Shown here in pieces: positions 17,107 to 26,571 of a stretch of 64,000 nt of DNA (positions are counted from its first letter, which is position 1; every line of letters begins with the position of its first letter). The notes beneath the pieces were generated by a model, which saw nothing but the letters and a program-made list of their open reading frames with translations, had not been told where the DNA came from and did not search any database. This DNA comes from CAIYTF01 sp963664845. GTDB taxonomy: Bacteria; Bacteroidota; Ignavibacteria; Ignavibacteriales; Ignavibacteriaceae. The stretch spans positions 4,960,001 through 5,024,000 of the forward strand of contig OY761615.1 in NCBI GenBank assembly GCA_963664845.1, written 5' to 3'. Both the position numbers and the translations under genes were made by a program.

Positions 17107-19695
17107 TTAGATTGTTGAGGATGATCCCCGCGGAAGGGGAATTGTGAAACTGAACGTGCTCCCAACATTAAGTTTACTCTCAACCCTGATTATGCCACCG
17201 TGTTTTTGAACAATTTCCTTGCAGAGCATCAGGCCCAGGCCGGTACCTTTTTCCTTTTTTGTTCCGGTAGTTGTAAAGTGGTACTCATCGTTGAATAATT
17301 TGGGAATATCTTCATCGGGGATACCAATGCCATTATCTGCAACCATCGCTTCAACGAAACCGCCATCCATTCTTGCTGAAACTGTAATAATCCCGCTGGC
17401 ATGGGAGAATTTCATGCTGTTTGAAATAAGATTGCGAAAAACCAGCTTGATCATATTGACGTCAGCGAATACAGCAACATCTTCTGCTATTTGGTTCTCA
17501 ATCATAATACCTTTTTGTTTTGCTGTCAGGTCGAATGATTCGCAAACTTTATCAACAACCGCATTCAGAAAAATCGTATCCGAGTTCAGCATAAAATTCT
17601 TGTTGTGCAGGCGAGACCAGTCCAGCAGATCGTTCAATAAGTCGAATTGTTTGTGCAAAGCCATATTGAGGTCTTTGCTGAATTTCCTAATTTCGTCTTT
17701 GGTCAGCTCATCTATTTCCCTGTTCAGAATGTCTGACATATTCAGGAAGGAATGAAAAGGTGAGCGCAAGTCGTGTGCAATGATGGAGAAAAATTTATCT
17801 TTTGTTGCATTTAATTCGCGCAAGCGAACTTCGTTCTCCCGCAGGGCTTTTTCCATTTGCCGGCGTTCGGTAATATCGCGGGTCACGCCGTGTACTTCGA
17901 CGTTCCCGGTTTCTTCATTGAGCCAGAAATAGGTGATAACTTCAGTCCATACCATTGAACCATTTTTGCAGGGCTGTTCGACTTCATCGACAAAATACGT
18001 GTTGGATGAAATTTTTCCTTCCAGCAGTGCAGTTTTATTTTTGTTGAGACTCTGTCTGATTTTGGCTCTTTGGTGGGGTGCAAGTGCATAGTCCATTGGT
18101 ACAGCCATGATCTCCTCTGGAGTAAATCCCCGGAGTTCCTGAACAGCCGGGCTCACATACAGGAATTGCAACGTTTCGGTGTCCAGGGTCCAAACAACAT
18201 CTTTCATGCTCTCTGTAAGCATCTTAAATTGTTGTTCACTTTTCCGAAGCGCTTCTTCTGCATGTTTACGGTCTGTGATGTCCATGAATGTGACAACGGC
18301 TCCAATAACAGCATTTTCATGAAAGATTGGATAGGACCAGTATTCAGCCGGAAAGGCAGTTCCATCGCCTCTCCAAAAATATTCATCATCTGCATGTGAT
18401 TTCTGCCCGGCATAGAAGGCTTTAAATACTTTGCATTCCTGCACGGGGAAGGGTGATCCATCGTTGTGAGTATGGTGAATCAGATAATGCATATTTTTGC
18501 CAATAAGATCAGTTTTATGACTGAAGCGTAACATTCGTAGAGCAGATGCATTACAAAAAGTACAGTTTCCCTGGTTATCAAGTCCATAAATTGCTTCAGC
18601 AGTTGAATCGAGGAGCAAACGGAAACGTTCTTCGCTCTCAACAAGAATTTGTTCAACCTGTTTTCTGCCGGTAATATCCCGGGTTACACTGATAATATGC
18701 GGAATGCCCTGCAAGTGAATTATTTTTGCCGAAAGCAGTCCGACGCGCTCAGTTCCGTCCTTTCTGATAGAACAAAACTCCAGATTTTCGCAAAAGCCTT
18801 TTTTGTTCAGTTCGGCCACAAGCTTCTCTCTATCAGTCCGGTCTTTCCAAAACGTGAGTTCCGCCACGGGCTTTCCGATAACTTCAGAACGGCTGTAACC
18901 GGTGAGCGCGGAAAAGCCATCATTTACCCTGACCAAAACACCATTGGCAATCTGGGAAATAATGAGAGCATCAGGACTGGTATTGAAAATGAGTTCAAGA
19001 TTTTGATTGACTTCGAGGTTTTCCGCATTCAAGCGCTGATTTAGCATGATTATGAACCCAAAAGTTCCCAGTGTGCCGGAAAATAGAGCAATGAAATACG
19101 TTGTTGTTTGCATAAATGTTGGGCTGAAGACATTTTCTGCCTGGGTATTAAGAATAGTGGTAATTATCCGGAGGATGAAGAACAGACCGCTGAGGAGGAA
19201 GACCGAAAAAAGAAAACGGGCCGACGTGAAAATGACTTTATTTTTGTTGTTAAAAAGACTTGCGGCACATAGAAAGGAAACTCCTGAAAGTGCAATTGAG
19301 AGCGTTATCCGGCGCGCCCAGAGGTTATCGGTGATTAAAGTAAAGAGCACCACGAGTATCATGAAGCCAGCCCAAAAAGCGATAAGGAAGTGCTGCCGGG
19401 TTTTCATCCTGAGGAATTTCCTGATGCCGGCATAATAAAGCAGAAATCCGCCTACAAACAGCGCGTTATTAAGAACGATGCAGGTGCTTTCAAAGCCCGG
19501 GTGGTTGCGAAGTGAGTTGAAAATGAAACCCAGCATCCACGCAACACTGCCCAGAGTCCAGAAACCCAGGCCTTCATTTAGTTTATGCACCCGATACTGC
19601 ACAAAAAGTGCGATAACGTGCAAAAAGCTAATAAAAACCAGCACGGTTGCCAATGTGCGAAGATCGATGTCCATTAATGCCTTATGTTTCCCCAT
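17107..19695 (-). CDS. Membrane PAS-domain sensor histidine kinase
   Basis: An 862-residue sensor kinase. About seven hydrophobic segments fill residues 10-220. Three PAS/PAC modules follow at about 230-345, 350-480 and 485-615, with PAC ends VTRDITGRK, MDITDRK and VTRDITERR. The phosphoacceptor is His641 in SIIAHDLRSPFHSF. The ATPase domain has FRNLISNSMKFS, DNGIGIP and GTGLGLMLC. There is no receiver domain and no response regulator gene next to it, so its partner is elsewhere. ATG codons at residues 1 and 8 are both possible starts. Confidence 0.93.
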   Translation of the reverse strand: MGKHKALMDIDLRTLATVLVFISFLHVIALFVQYRVHKLNEGLGFWTLGSVAWMLGFIFNSLRNHPGFESTCIVLNNALFVGGFLLYYAGIRKFLRMKTRQHFLIAFWAGFMILVVLFTLITDNLWARRITLSIALSGVSFLCAASLFNNKNKVIFTSARFLFSVFLLSGLFFILRIITTILNTQAENVFSPTFMQTTTYFIALFSGTLGTFGFIIMLNQRLNAENLEVNQNLELIFNTSPDALIISQIANGVLVRVNDGFSALTGYSRSEVIGKPVAELTFWKDRTDREKLVAELNKKGFCENLEFCSIRKDGTERVGLLSAKIIHLQGIPHIISVTRDITGRKQVEQILVESEERFRLLLDSTAEAIYGLDNQGNCTFCNASALRMLRFSHKTDLIGKNMHYLIHHTHNDGSPFPVQECKVFKAFYAGQKSHADDEYFWRGDGTAFPAEYWSYPIFHENAVIGAVVTFMDITDRKHAEEALRKSEQQFKMLTESMKDVVWTLDTETLQFLYVSPAVQELRGFTPEEIMAVPMDYALAPHQRAKIRQSLNKNKTALLEGKISSNTYFVDEVEQPCKNGSMVWTEVITYFWLNEETGNVEVHGVTRDITERRQMEKALRENEVRLRELNATKDKFFSIIAHDLRSPFHSFLNMSDILNREIDELTKDEIRKFSKDLNMALHKQFDLLNDLLDWSRLHNKNFMLNSDTIFLNAVVDKVCESFDLTAKQKGIMIENQIAEDVAVFADVNMIKLVFRNLISNSMKFSHASGIITVSARMDGGFVEAMVADNGIGIPDEDIPKLFNDEYHFTTTGTKKEKGTGLGLMLCKEIVQKHGGIIRVESKLNVGSTFSFTIPLPRGSSSTI

Positions 19696-20097
19696 TCAAG
19701 AGGGGAAAGGTTATTGTTGAGTATGATTCGGCTGTTTACTGACAGCCGGGTTATATATTGGTGCGGAAAAGCGCTGGTTATTCCGATTTCCTCCGGAACA
19801 TATGCCCTGAGCCTGACAGCCTTTTCTCATATGAAGCCACCACTATGACGACGCAGATTACCTAAGTGATCCCAGTAATGGCAATATGTGCTATGCGCAA
19901 TAATTATCCTAGACAATTAGTTTGCTGCGAAGGTGGTTCTCATAAAGGATCATCGAAAAAAAAGACCAATTGGTTAATTGCTGTCAGGCACCTGTTTGCG
20001 AAAAAAATCTTAGTTGCGGGCTAATTTTGCTTTCTGCCAATTATTTTAAGAAAATCATTATCTTAGTAAGATTTAATAAAATTTTTAAGGCAGTGTT
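19696..20097. other. Intergenic region between divergent kinase and sucD genes
   Basis: About 400 bp with no gene that I can support. It must carry the promoters of both flanking genes. An A+T-rich run just before sucD (20030-20095) probably contains the sucD promoter and leader, but no clear box stands out. Confidence 0.4.
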
Positions 20098-21150
20098 ATG
20101 AGTATTCTGGTAGATAAGAAGACCCGATTGGTAGTTCAGGGAATTACAGGCGGAGAAGGCTCTTTTCATACGAAACAGATGGCTGAATACGGTACAAAAG
20201 TAGTAGCCGGAGTAACCCCCGGAAAGGGCGGCACAACATTCGAAGGCATCCCAATTTATAATACCGTAAAGGATGCCGTAAAAGCGCAAAAAGCCAATAC
20301 ATCAGTAATATTTGTCCCTCCTCCGTTTGCCGCAGATGCAATTTTGGAAGCTGCAGAGGCCGGAATAAAGGTGGTTATCTGTATAACCGAAGGAATCCCG
20401 GTAAATGACATGTTAAAGGTGTATCATTCCATAAAACAATATGGAACGATTTTGATAGGACCGAACTGCCCCGGGATCATATCACCAGGAAAAGCGAAAG
20501 TGGGTATTATGCCCGGATTTATTCACCGAGCCGGAAAAGTGGGTGTTGTTTCGCGCAGTGGAACACTTACCTATGAAGCAGTCAAGCAGTTATCAGATCT
20601 TAAAATTGGGCAGTCTACCTGTGTAGGCATTGGCGGTGATCCCATTATTGGCTCGCGGTTTATTGATATTATTAAATTGTTTAACGAAGACCCTGACACG
20701 GTCGGAATTGTGATGATTGGTGAAATTGGCGGAACGGCTGAAGAAGATGCCGCGGCATTCATCAGGAAAAACGTGACCAAGCCGGTTGTAGGTTTTATAG
20801 CAGGCCGGACTGCCCCTCCGGGACGCAGAATGGGTCATGCCGGTGCGATCATTTCAGGCGGGAAGGGTACCGCAGCCGAAAAAATGCTTGTGATGAAGAA
20901 AGCAGGTATTCATGTGGTGGAATCTCCGGCTGATCTTGGAATAACGATGTTCAAAGCACTTGAAGCGTTGAAAGCACCTGTTGCCAAAAAGAAGGCTGTT
21001 GCAAAGAAACCCGCTGTTGCGAAAAAAACAGCGGCAGTGAAAAAATCTGCAGCAAAAAAAGCAGCACCTTTGAAAAGAGCAGTTGCAAAGAAACCTGCAG
21101 CTCCAAAGAAGAAGACAGTGAAGAAGGCTGTTTCAGGAAAAAGGAAATAG
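20098..21150 (+). CDS. sucD: Succinyl-CoA ligase alpha subunit with Lys/Ala-rich C-terminal tail
   Basis: Residues 1-292 form a complete succinate-CoA ligase (ADP/GTP-forming) alpha subunit of the TCA cycle: CoA-binding N-terminus, GPNCPGIISPGKAKVGIMPG, and the phosphohistidine His247 in GHAGAIISGGKGTA. Residues 293-350 (nt 20974-21147) are an added tail of KKAVAKKPAV-like repeats, with about 21 lysines in 58 residues and no acidic residue. The tail resembles histone H1 or bacterial AlgP/HU extensions. The normal length is about 290 residues. The beta subunit gene is not adjacent. The tail is in frame with no break. Its function is unknown; nucleic-acid or polyphosphate binding is possible. 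Confidence 0.93.
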   Translation: MSILVDKKTRLVVQGITGGEGSFHTKQMAEYGTKVVAGVTPGKGGTTFEGIPIYNTVKDAVKAQKANTSVIFVPPPFAADAILEAAEAGIKVVICITEGIPVNDMLKVYHSIKQYGTILIGPNCPGIISPGKAKVGIMPGFIHRAGKVGVVSRSGTLTYEAVKQLSDLKIGQSTCVGIGGDPIIGSRFIDIIKLFNEDPDTVGIVMIGEIGGTAEEDAAAFIRKNVTKPVVGFIAGRTAPPGRRMGHAGAIISGGKGTAAEKMLVMKKAGIHVVESPADLGITMFKALEALKAPVAKKKAVAKKPAVAKKTAAVKKSAAKKAAPLKRAVAKKPAAPKKKTVKKAVSGKRK

Positions 21151-21285
21151 TTTAACGAAGCTGAAATGAACGGCCAGGCTAAACGGAAGTCAGCAGTTCA
21201 TTTTTAGTATATGAATTAAAGCCAAACTCTTCCCAGGTGGAACGGAAGAGAGTGAAGAGATTATAACAAATACTTAAGGAATAGC

Positions 21286-21702
21286 GTGACTAACAGAACT
21301 CTAGCGATAATTAAACCGGACGCGGTTAAAAAAAATGTAACCGGGCAAATAATTGCCAAAATTACTGAGGCAGGGTTTACCATTAAAGGACTGAAAATGG
21401 TCCGGATGTCTAAGGCTTCTGCCGAGGCATTTTATGAGGTTCATAAGGAACGACCTTTTTACAATGAACTTGTAGCATTTATGACTTCAGGGCCGGTGGT
21501 GCCAATTGCATTGGAAAAGGAGAATGCTGTAGCCGATTACAGGAAACTGATTGGTGCAACTGATCCGGCGCAGGCTGATGAAGGAACGATTCGTAAGATG
21601 TTTGCCACGGATAAGGCCGAAAATGCGGTTCACGGATCTGATTCAGACGAAAATGCTGCTATCGAAATAGGCCATTTTTTCTCGCGCAGCGAACTGCTTT
21701 AG
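21286..21702 (+). CDS. ndk: Nucleoside diphosphate kinase
   Basis: A 138-residue kinase that balances NTP pools by a ping-pong phosphohistidine mechanism. The catalytic His116 lies in NAVHGSDS; TLAIIKPDAV opens the fold. The start is GTG at 21286, preceded by TAAGGAAT. Length is typical. The Nudix gene begins 3 bp after its stop. Confidence 0.97.
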   Translation: MTNRTLAIIKPDAVKKNVTGQIIAKITEAGFTIKGLKMVRMSKASAEAFYEVHKERPFYNELVAFMTSGPVVPIALEKENAVADYRKLIGATDPAQADEGTIRKMFATDKAENAVHGSDSDENAAIEIGHFFSRSELL

Positions 21703-21705
21703 GAG

Positions 21706-22272
21706 TTGAGAGAAACTTCTTTGCAGCGGTGGAAGAAATTATCGTCACGGTTATTCGCGAAAAATAAGTTCTGGTCCTATTTCATTGATGAATATGCCAT
21801 TGGTGAGGAATTAACCGGCGAATATCATTATGTGCATACACGGGGATCGACAATGATCATTCCGGTGGGGGACGATGGACGGATACTGCTTATACGGCAA
21901 TACCGCTATTTGAGCGATACGTTTTGTGTTGAATTTCCGTGTGGAGGAGTGCAGACCGGACTTACTCCGGAAGAAAATGCACTCAAAGAATTGCGTGAGG
22001 AGACCGGCTATTCTTCCAGGGAATTAATTCCAGCCGGATGGTTCACCCCATTTACGGGTGCTAGTGATGAACGCTGCTCAGTTTTTATTGCCCGGCAATT
22101 GTTTAGTTCTCCGCTGACGCCTGATGCTACAGAGGAGATTGAGCTTGTATGGTCCAGCTATGCTGAAATAGAAAGACAGATGCAAACAAATGAGATAACT
22201 GATGGTCTCTCTTTGGCCGCCTGGTCGTTAGTAAAGGAAAAATTAGTGGGAATTGGGAAAGAGGAAGGGTAA
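21706..22272 (+). CDS. Nudix hydrolase, ADP-ribose pyrophosphatase-like
   Basis: A protein of about 188 residues with a Nudix box ending KELREETGY after GGVQTGLTPEENAL. The metal-binding REUXEE core is kept as KELREE, but the first Glu of the consensus is Leu. The overall layout resembles ADP-ribose/nucleotide-sugar pyrophosphatases. Only TTG starts are available upstream of the conserved part: 21706 lies immediately after AGGAG, while TTG 21721 has a longer spacer, so the exact start is unsure. It directly follows ndk and is probably co-transcribed. Confidence 0.88.
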   Translation: MRETSLQRWKKLSSRLFAKNKFWSYFIDEYAIGEELTGEYHYVHTRGSTMIIPVGDDGRILLIRQYRYLSDTFCVEFPCGGVQTGLTPEENALKELREETGYSSRELIPAGWFTPFTGASDERCSVFIARQLFSSPLTPDATEEIELVWSSYAEIERQMQTNEITDGLSLAAWSLVKEKLVGIGKEEG

Positions 22273-22308
22273 CCCCTCCCGGCCTCCCCTTTGAAAAAGG
22301 GGAGGGGT
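22272..22308. repeat. Hairpin ACCCCTCCC...GGGGAGGGGT
   Basis: A G+C-rich inverted repeat, CTCCCCTTT-GAAA-AAGGGGAG with outer CCC/GGG pairs, overlaps the Nudix stop codon. There is no U-run after it, so it may be a dispersed palindrome that also acts as an attenuator or terminator for the ndk-Nudix transcript. Confidence 0.55.
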
Positions 22309-22346
22309 AGAATAGAAAGTAATTAATTTATAAAGAAAGTAAGCAG

Positions 22347-23399
22347 ATGAAGTATTTTATAACAGTATTATTAATTTTTGCGTTCGTCATGACAGGATGC
22401 AGAAAAAAAGAAGATCCCAAGACTGCACAGGTTGTACAAGCGATTGATTCCGCAGAAGTGAAGACCACAGCCGTGAATGAAGCATTAACTGATAAACAGT
22501 TAAAATACGTACCGCAGAAGGGTTCTGAATACATTTATGTACTAACCTCTATTGGCAGTGATGTCGCGTCGATTAAAGCTGACACGGCGATGGAAAATGC
22601 GGTTCAATCAAAAGTGACCTACAAAATTGGCATTACACCTACCGAGTTTGATGAGGATGGAACACTTACTCTGAACGTTGCATTCCTGGGAATTTCGCTG
22701 GAAGCCAAGTCGAACAAGGAAAAAGTAAGTTATCAGAGCGGAACAAAACTGGATTCCACACAAAAGGCTCAGTTCTTCCAGTATGAAGCTCTTGTGAACA
22801 ATTCATATGGCGCCCGCCTGAAGAACAACGGTGAAATTCTGGAGATATTCAAAACCGATAAGATCATTCAGAAGATAATCGATCTGGCACCGAATATGCC
22901 AAAGGCACTTACCCCTGAGCAAAAGGAACAAGTGAAGCGTGAGGTTGTGGAAAGCGTTCTTCGTCCGTCGCTGCAGCAAATTTTCCGTAAATTATCCGAT
23001 GCCAAGGTATCAGCAAACAGCAACTGGAGTATTGACCAGGTATTGCCGGTAAATCAGATTATCCAGTTTGGTACCAAACAAATTTATTCGGTAAAAGGTT
23101 ATGAGATGCTTAACGATGCCAAGATGGCCCGCATAGACATTTCGGCACAATCAACACCGGAAATAAATCCTGAAGCAAAGAAAAACGGTATCGAAGTTGA
23201 GAAATCGACACTGGATGGAACAGGCAAGCTTTTCTTCGATGTGAATAAAAACATGCTCGCCTACGGTAAAACAAAGTTGTTGATCGATACAAGGATCAAC
23301 CGGAAATCGAAAGGGCCAAAAGGCGAGATGAAGGTATCCAGTTCCAACATCAGTGAAAAGACGAATGTATTTCAGCTGATTGAAGTGCGGAGCCACTAG
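22347..23399 (+). CDS. Putative lipoprotein of unknown function
   Basis: A 350-residue protein with a lipoprotein signal: MKYFITVLLIFAFVMTGC with lipobox VMTGC. The mature part has no transmembrane segment and is rich in beta strands alternating with short helices; LTPEQKEQVKREVVESVL is a likely helix in the middle. It resembles the DUF6263-like lipoproteins of Bacteroidota, but I cannot name a family with confidence. It sits alone, with a hybrid kinase gene 88 bp downstream on the same strand. Confidence 0.75.
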   Translation: MKYFITVLLIFAFVMTGCRKKEDPKTAQVVQAIDSAEVKTTAVNEALTDKQLKYVPQKGSEYIYVLTSIGSDVASIKADTAMENAVQSKVTYKIGITPTEFDEDGTLTLNVAFLGISLEAKSNKEKVSYQSGTKLDSTQKAQFFQYEALVNNSYGARLKNNGEILEIFKTDKIIQKIIDLAPNMPKALTPEQKEQVKREVVESVLRPSLQQIFRKLSDAKVSANSNWSIDQVLPVNQIIQFGTKQIYSVKGYEMLNDAKMARIDISAQSTPEINPEAKKNGIEVEKSTLDGTGKLFFDVNKNMLAYGKTKLLIDTRINRKSKGPKGEMKVSSSNISEKTNVFQLIEVRSH

Positions 23400-23487
23400 A
23401 AGTTGTTTTGTCTTTTTGTTTGTTTTACGTTTAGGACTTAAATAAAACAATTTTAACACGAGAATAAAATCCGGAATCTGCGAGAGT

Positions 23488-26385
23488 ATGTTAAACAAGA
23501 GTGCGACCAGCGCGACGATAGTTGAATACATCTATAATGCTGACCGGGCATTTGAAGCGAAACGTTCGTTGAACTTTAAGCGTGAGTCGGAGCAGAATCT
23601 GATCATGCCGTTGCGTGTGATCACGCTTTTGATTGCTGTATCGGGTTTATTCGCGATGGTTTTTGAGGTGCGGCATTTCTCGCAGTTCGCGATTCCGGTG
23701 TATTTTACCCGGTTGACAGCGACGCTTATTTCGTTCCTCATTCTCTTACTACTCTATTCAAAGCATGCACTAAAATATCCTGTTTTATTGGTGCATGCAC
23801 TCCTTTTAACTATCATTGCCTCAAGCGGGTATATGATATTGCTGCTGCCAAGTACACTGATTGTTAATACACAGATTGTGGGTCTTATGATCTTTACTTC
23901 CGCGCTTTTTCTGAGCTGGGAGCTAAAACATCAGATCATAGTTGCCATTTATTACAACCTCGTGTTTGCCTCTGCCATCCTTCTTAATGATAAACGAATC
24001 TATTTTCTACCGAACATGTACGAATCAGTTTTGTTTGTCATGTTTCTCAGTGTTATTTCCGTGATCGGGAGTTCGGTTAATTTCAAGTTGCGGACCGAGC
24101 TGGCGGATAAATCGTTCCGGGTGAAATTATCTGAAAGGAAGTTTCGTTCCATTTTTGAGCATTCGGCTGAAGGGATATTCCAATCAAGTCCTGAGGGACG
24201 ATTTTTGACTGTCAATTCCGCATTGGTTGCCATGCTCGGGTATAACAGCGAGGATGATCTGAAGCGGGTGAATATTCCGGAGGATATTTATCTGAAACCA
24301 TCGGATCGGGATAAACTGCTTACGCTTCTTCAGCACAAGGGGGAGATTTCGAATTACCGTCTTACCCTGAAAAAGAAAAACAATACACAGATCATTGTGC
24401 GCGTGAATGAACGTATTGTGAAAGATGACGTTGATTCAAAGATCTATTATGAAGGCAGCATTGCGGATATAACCGAACAGGCACGTTTGGAAGAGGACCA
24501 GGTACGGATACAGGAAGAGTTGAAACTTGAAAAAATGAAGTCGGATAAACTGGCAAAGGAAGCAGTTAAATCCAGTGAGATCAAGAGCCAGTTCCTTGCC
24601 AATATGAGTCATGAAATACGGACACCTATCAATGGTATTTTGGGATTTCTCACCTTCATAGAAAATGGACAGTATAAAGACACCGAAGAACTCAACGATT
24701 TTATTTCCAATGCCAAGTCTTCAGCGGAATCGCTTTTGGATTTGGTGAATGATATTCTGGATTTTTCGAAGATCGAAGCCGGCAAAATGGAGCTGGACGA
24801 AATAGGATTCAATATTTCCAAGGTTCTTAATGATGCCACCAGTGTTATTATCCCGAGAATTACTGAAAAAAACCTGAAGCTTAATGTTGACGTGGACCGG
24901 CATATTCCCGCAGTGCTTCTGGGAGACTCGATGAGGCTGAGGCAAATATTTATCAATTTATTGTCTAATGCCGTCAAGTTCACGCAGAAGGGAGATATCT
25001 CGGTTAAAGTGGTATCTGAGAAGATAAGTGCTGATAAGGTGAAATTGCAGTGTACGGTTAAAGATTCCGGTGTGGGTATTGCCCCCGAGAAAATTGCACA
25101 ACTTTTCAAACCCTTCTCGCAGGTTGATGCCTCCTATACAAGGAAATTTGGCGGTACCGGTCTGGGTCTGGTTATTTCGCGGGAACTGGTGAGCATGATG
25201 AACGGCTCGATTTGGGCAGAGAGTGAAATAGGGAAGGGAAGTGCTTTTTCCTTCACGTGCATACTGCGTTTTGAACGCCAGGCCAGTTTTCTCGATAAAC
25301 TGAAAAGCCGGGTGGCCCCGGAGCCGGCTAAACCCGCAGAAGTGAATGTAAACCTGATGCAGCACGCGAACGTGAAAGCTGCACGGGGCAGGTTCAGGGT
25401 GCTTGTAGCGGAAGATAATCCTGTCAACAAAAAAGTGGTTATGAAGATTTTGGGAGATGCCGGGTTTGTTGCAGAAGCCGTGTCAAACGGTCTGGAAGCA
25501 TTGGATGCTATAACGGCTGATCAGCAGAAGTTTGATCTTATTCTGATGGATGTGCAGATGCCCGAGATGGATGGATTTACTGCCACCCAGCAGATCCGAA
25601 TACTGAGTCAGCGTACTCAAAAAATGCCGATTATTGCTCTGACCGCTCATGCAACCTCAAGCGATCGTGAGAAATGTCTGGCTGCGGGAATGACCGATTA
25701 TCTTTCAAAGCCTATACGCAATAACGAGCTTTTATCCATGATGGATAAATGGCTCCAAGTGGATTATTCCGTTGCAAATGCGACGGAACCTCCCGTACCG
25801 CCGGTTCCTGCACCCCGTATGCCGTCTGTGGCTGCGAAACCGGTCAGGAACGAAATGCCGGAAAGAGCACAAGCCCCCCAATCTGTTGCATCACCGGTAA
25901 AGAAAATGGAAGAAATGGGTACGTCCGCACCGACGGGCAGACAAGCCGATGAAACGGTGAAGCAGCCGGAGATTAAACAGGAAGCAATCCGTGTTGAACA
26001 AACGGCCCCTTCAGCCAAGGCATCAGAGCCGCTACAGGTTGATTTGGCAACCATATTTGACATTGAGCATTTCAAGAGCGTTAGCCTTGACGATACAGAA
26101 TTCAAGAAGGACTTATTGCTGACCTACATTGATGACACGCAAAAACGTTTGAATCAGTTGGGAAAGAACATTGAAGACAAAAACATTACCGCGATAATTT
26201 CCGAGGGACACACCATTAAAGGTGCAAGCTATTCCGTTGGTGCCCGCATGGTCGGTGACCAGGCAAAAGAAGTTGAGTTCGCCGGGAAGAACAATGATAT
26301 GGCCAATATCGGTTCGCTTTATGCAGAGCTGCTGAGGCGGTACGCGGAGTTGGTATCGGTGAAAGAAGAGTTGCTGGAGATATAA
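23488..26385 (+). CDS. Membrane hybrid histidine kinase with PAS, receiver and Hpt domains
   Basis: A 965-residue phosphorelay protein. Hydrophobic segments span residues 38-198; a PAS domain lies at about 215-330. The kinase core has His375 in ANMSHEIRTPINGILGFL, then LLSNAVKFT, DSGVGI and GGTGLGL. The receiver domain (about 637-755) has the acceptor Asp688 in LILMDVQMPEMDG and the switch Lys in LSKPI. A Pro-rich linker (about 765-845) leads to a C-terminal Hpt domain with His908 in SEGHTIKGAS. All relay residues are present, so phosphate can pass His-Asp-His within one chain. The final response regulator is not nearby. Transcript end is probably the hairpin at 26513. Confidence 0.95.
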   Translation: MLNKSATSATIVEYIYNADRAFEAKRSLNFKRESEQNLIMPLRVITLLIAVSGLFAMVFEVRHFSQFAIPVYFTRLTATLISFLILLLLYSKHALKYPVLLVHALLLTIIASSGYMILLLPSTLIVNTQIVGLMIFTSALFLSWELKHQIIVAIYYNLVFASAILLNDKRIYFLPNMYESVLFVMFLSVISVIGSSVNFKLRTELADKSFRVKLSERKFRSIFEHSAEGIFQSSPEGRFLTVNSALVAMLGYNSEDDLKRVNIPEDIYLKPSDRDKLLTLLQHKGEISNYRLTLKKKNNTQIIVRVNERIVKDDVDSKIYYEGSIADITEQARLEEDQVRIQEELKLEKMKSDKLAKEAVKSSEIKSQFLANMSHEIRTPINGILGFLTFIENGQYKDTEELNDFISNAKSSAESLLDLVNDILDFSKIEAGKMELDEIGFNISKVLNDATSVIIPRITEKNLKLNVDVDRHIPAVLLGDSMRLRQIFINLLSNAVKFTQKGDISVKVVSEKISADKVKLQCTVKDSGVGIAPEKIAQLFKPFSQVDASYTRKFGGTGLGLVISRELVSMMNGSIWAESEIGKGSAFSFTCILRFERQASFLDKLKSRVAPEPAKPAEVNVNLMQHANVKAARGRFRVLVAEDNPVNKKVVMKILGDAGFVAEAVSNGLEALDAITADQQKFDLILMDVQMPEMDGFTATQQIRILSQRTQKMPIIALTAHATSSDREKCLAAGMTDYLSKPIRNNELLSMMDKWLQVDYSVANATEPPVPPVPAPRMPSVAAKPVRNEMPERAQAPQSVASPVKKMEEMGTSAPTGRQADETVKQPEIKQEAIRVEQTAPSAKASEPLQVDLATIFDIEHFKSVSLDDTEFKKDLLLTYIDDTQKRLNQLGKNIEDKNITAIISEGHTIKGASYSVGARMVGDQAKEVEFAGKNNDMANIGSLYAELLRRYAELVSVKEELLEI

Positions 26386-26512
26386 GGGCCACAATGCGAG
26401 GATAGAAGCACACGTTTGAAAAGAGTCTGTTGACGCGAAGTCCGGGCTATTACACTCGGCTCAGGATCCAGTGACTAGTCAAAGAAAATCGTGTAAAGTA
26501 TTATAATACAAA

Positions 26513-26548
26513 AAACCGGCTGCCAATTTTAAGGTTGACAGCCGGTTT
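26513..26548. terminator. Bidirectional terminator hairpin
   Basis: AAACCGGCTG-CCAA (26513-26526) pairs with TTG-A-CAGCCGGTTT (26535-26548). It is flanked by A-rich DNA on the left and T-rich DNA on the right and lies between the convergent hybrid kinase and mrp genes, so it fits a factor-independent terminator for both. Confidence 0.8.
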
Positions 26549-26571
26549 CAATTTTAAAGTATAGCAAAGCA

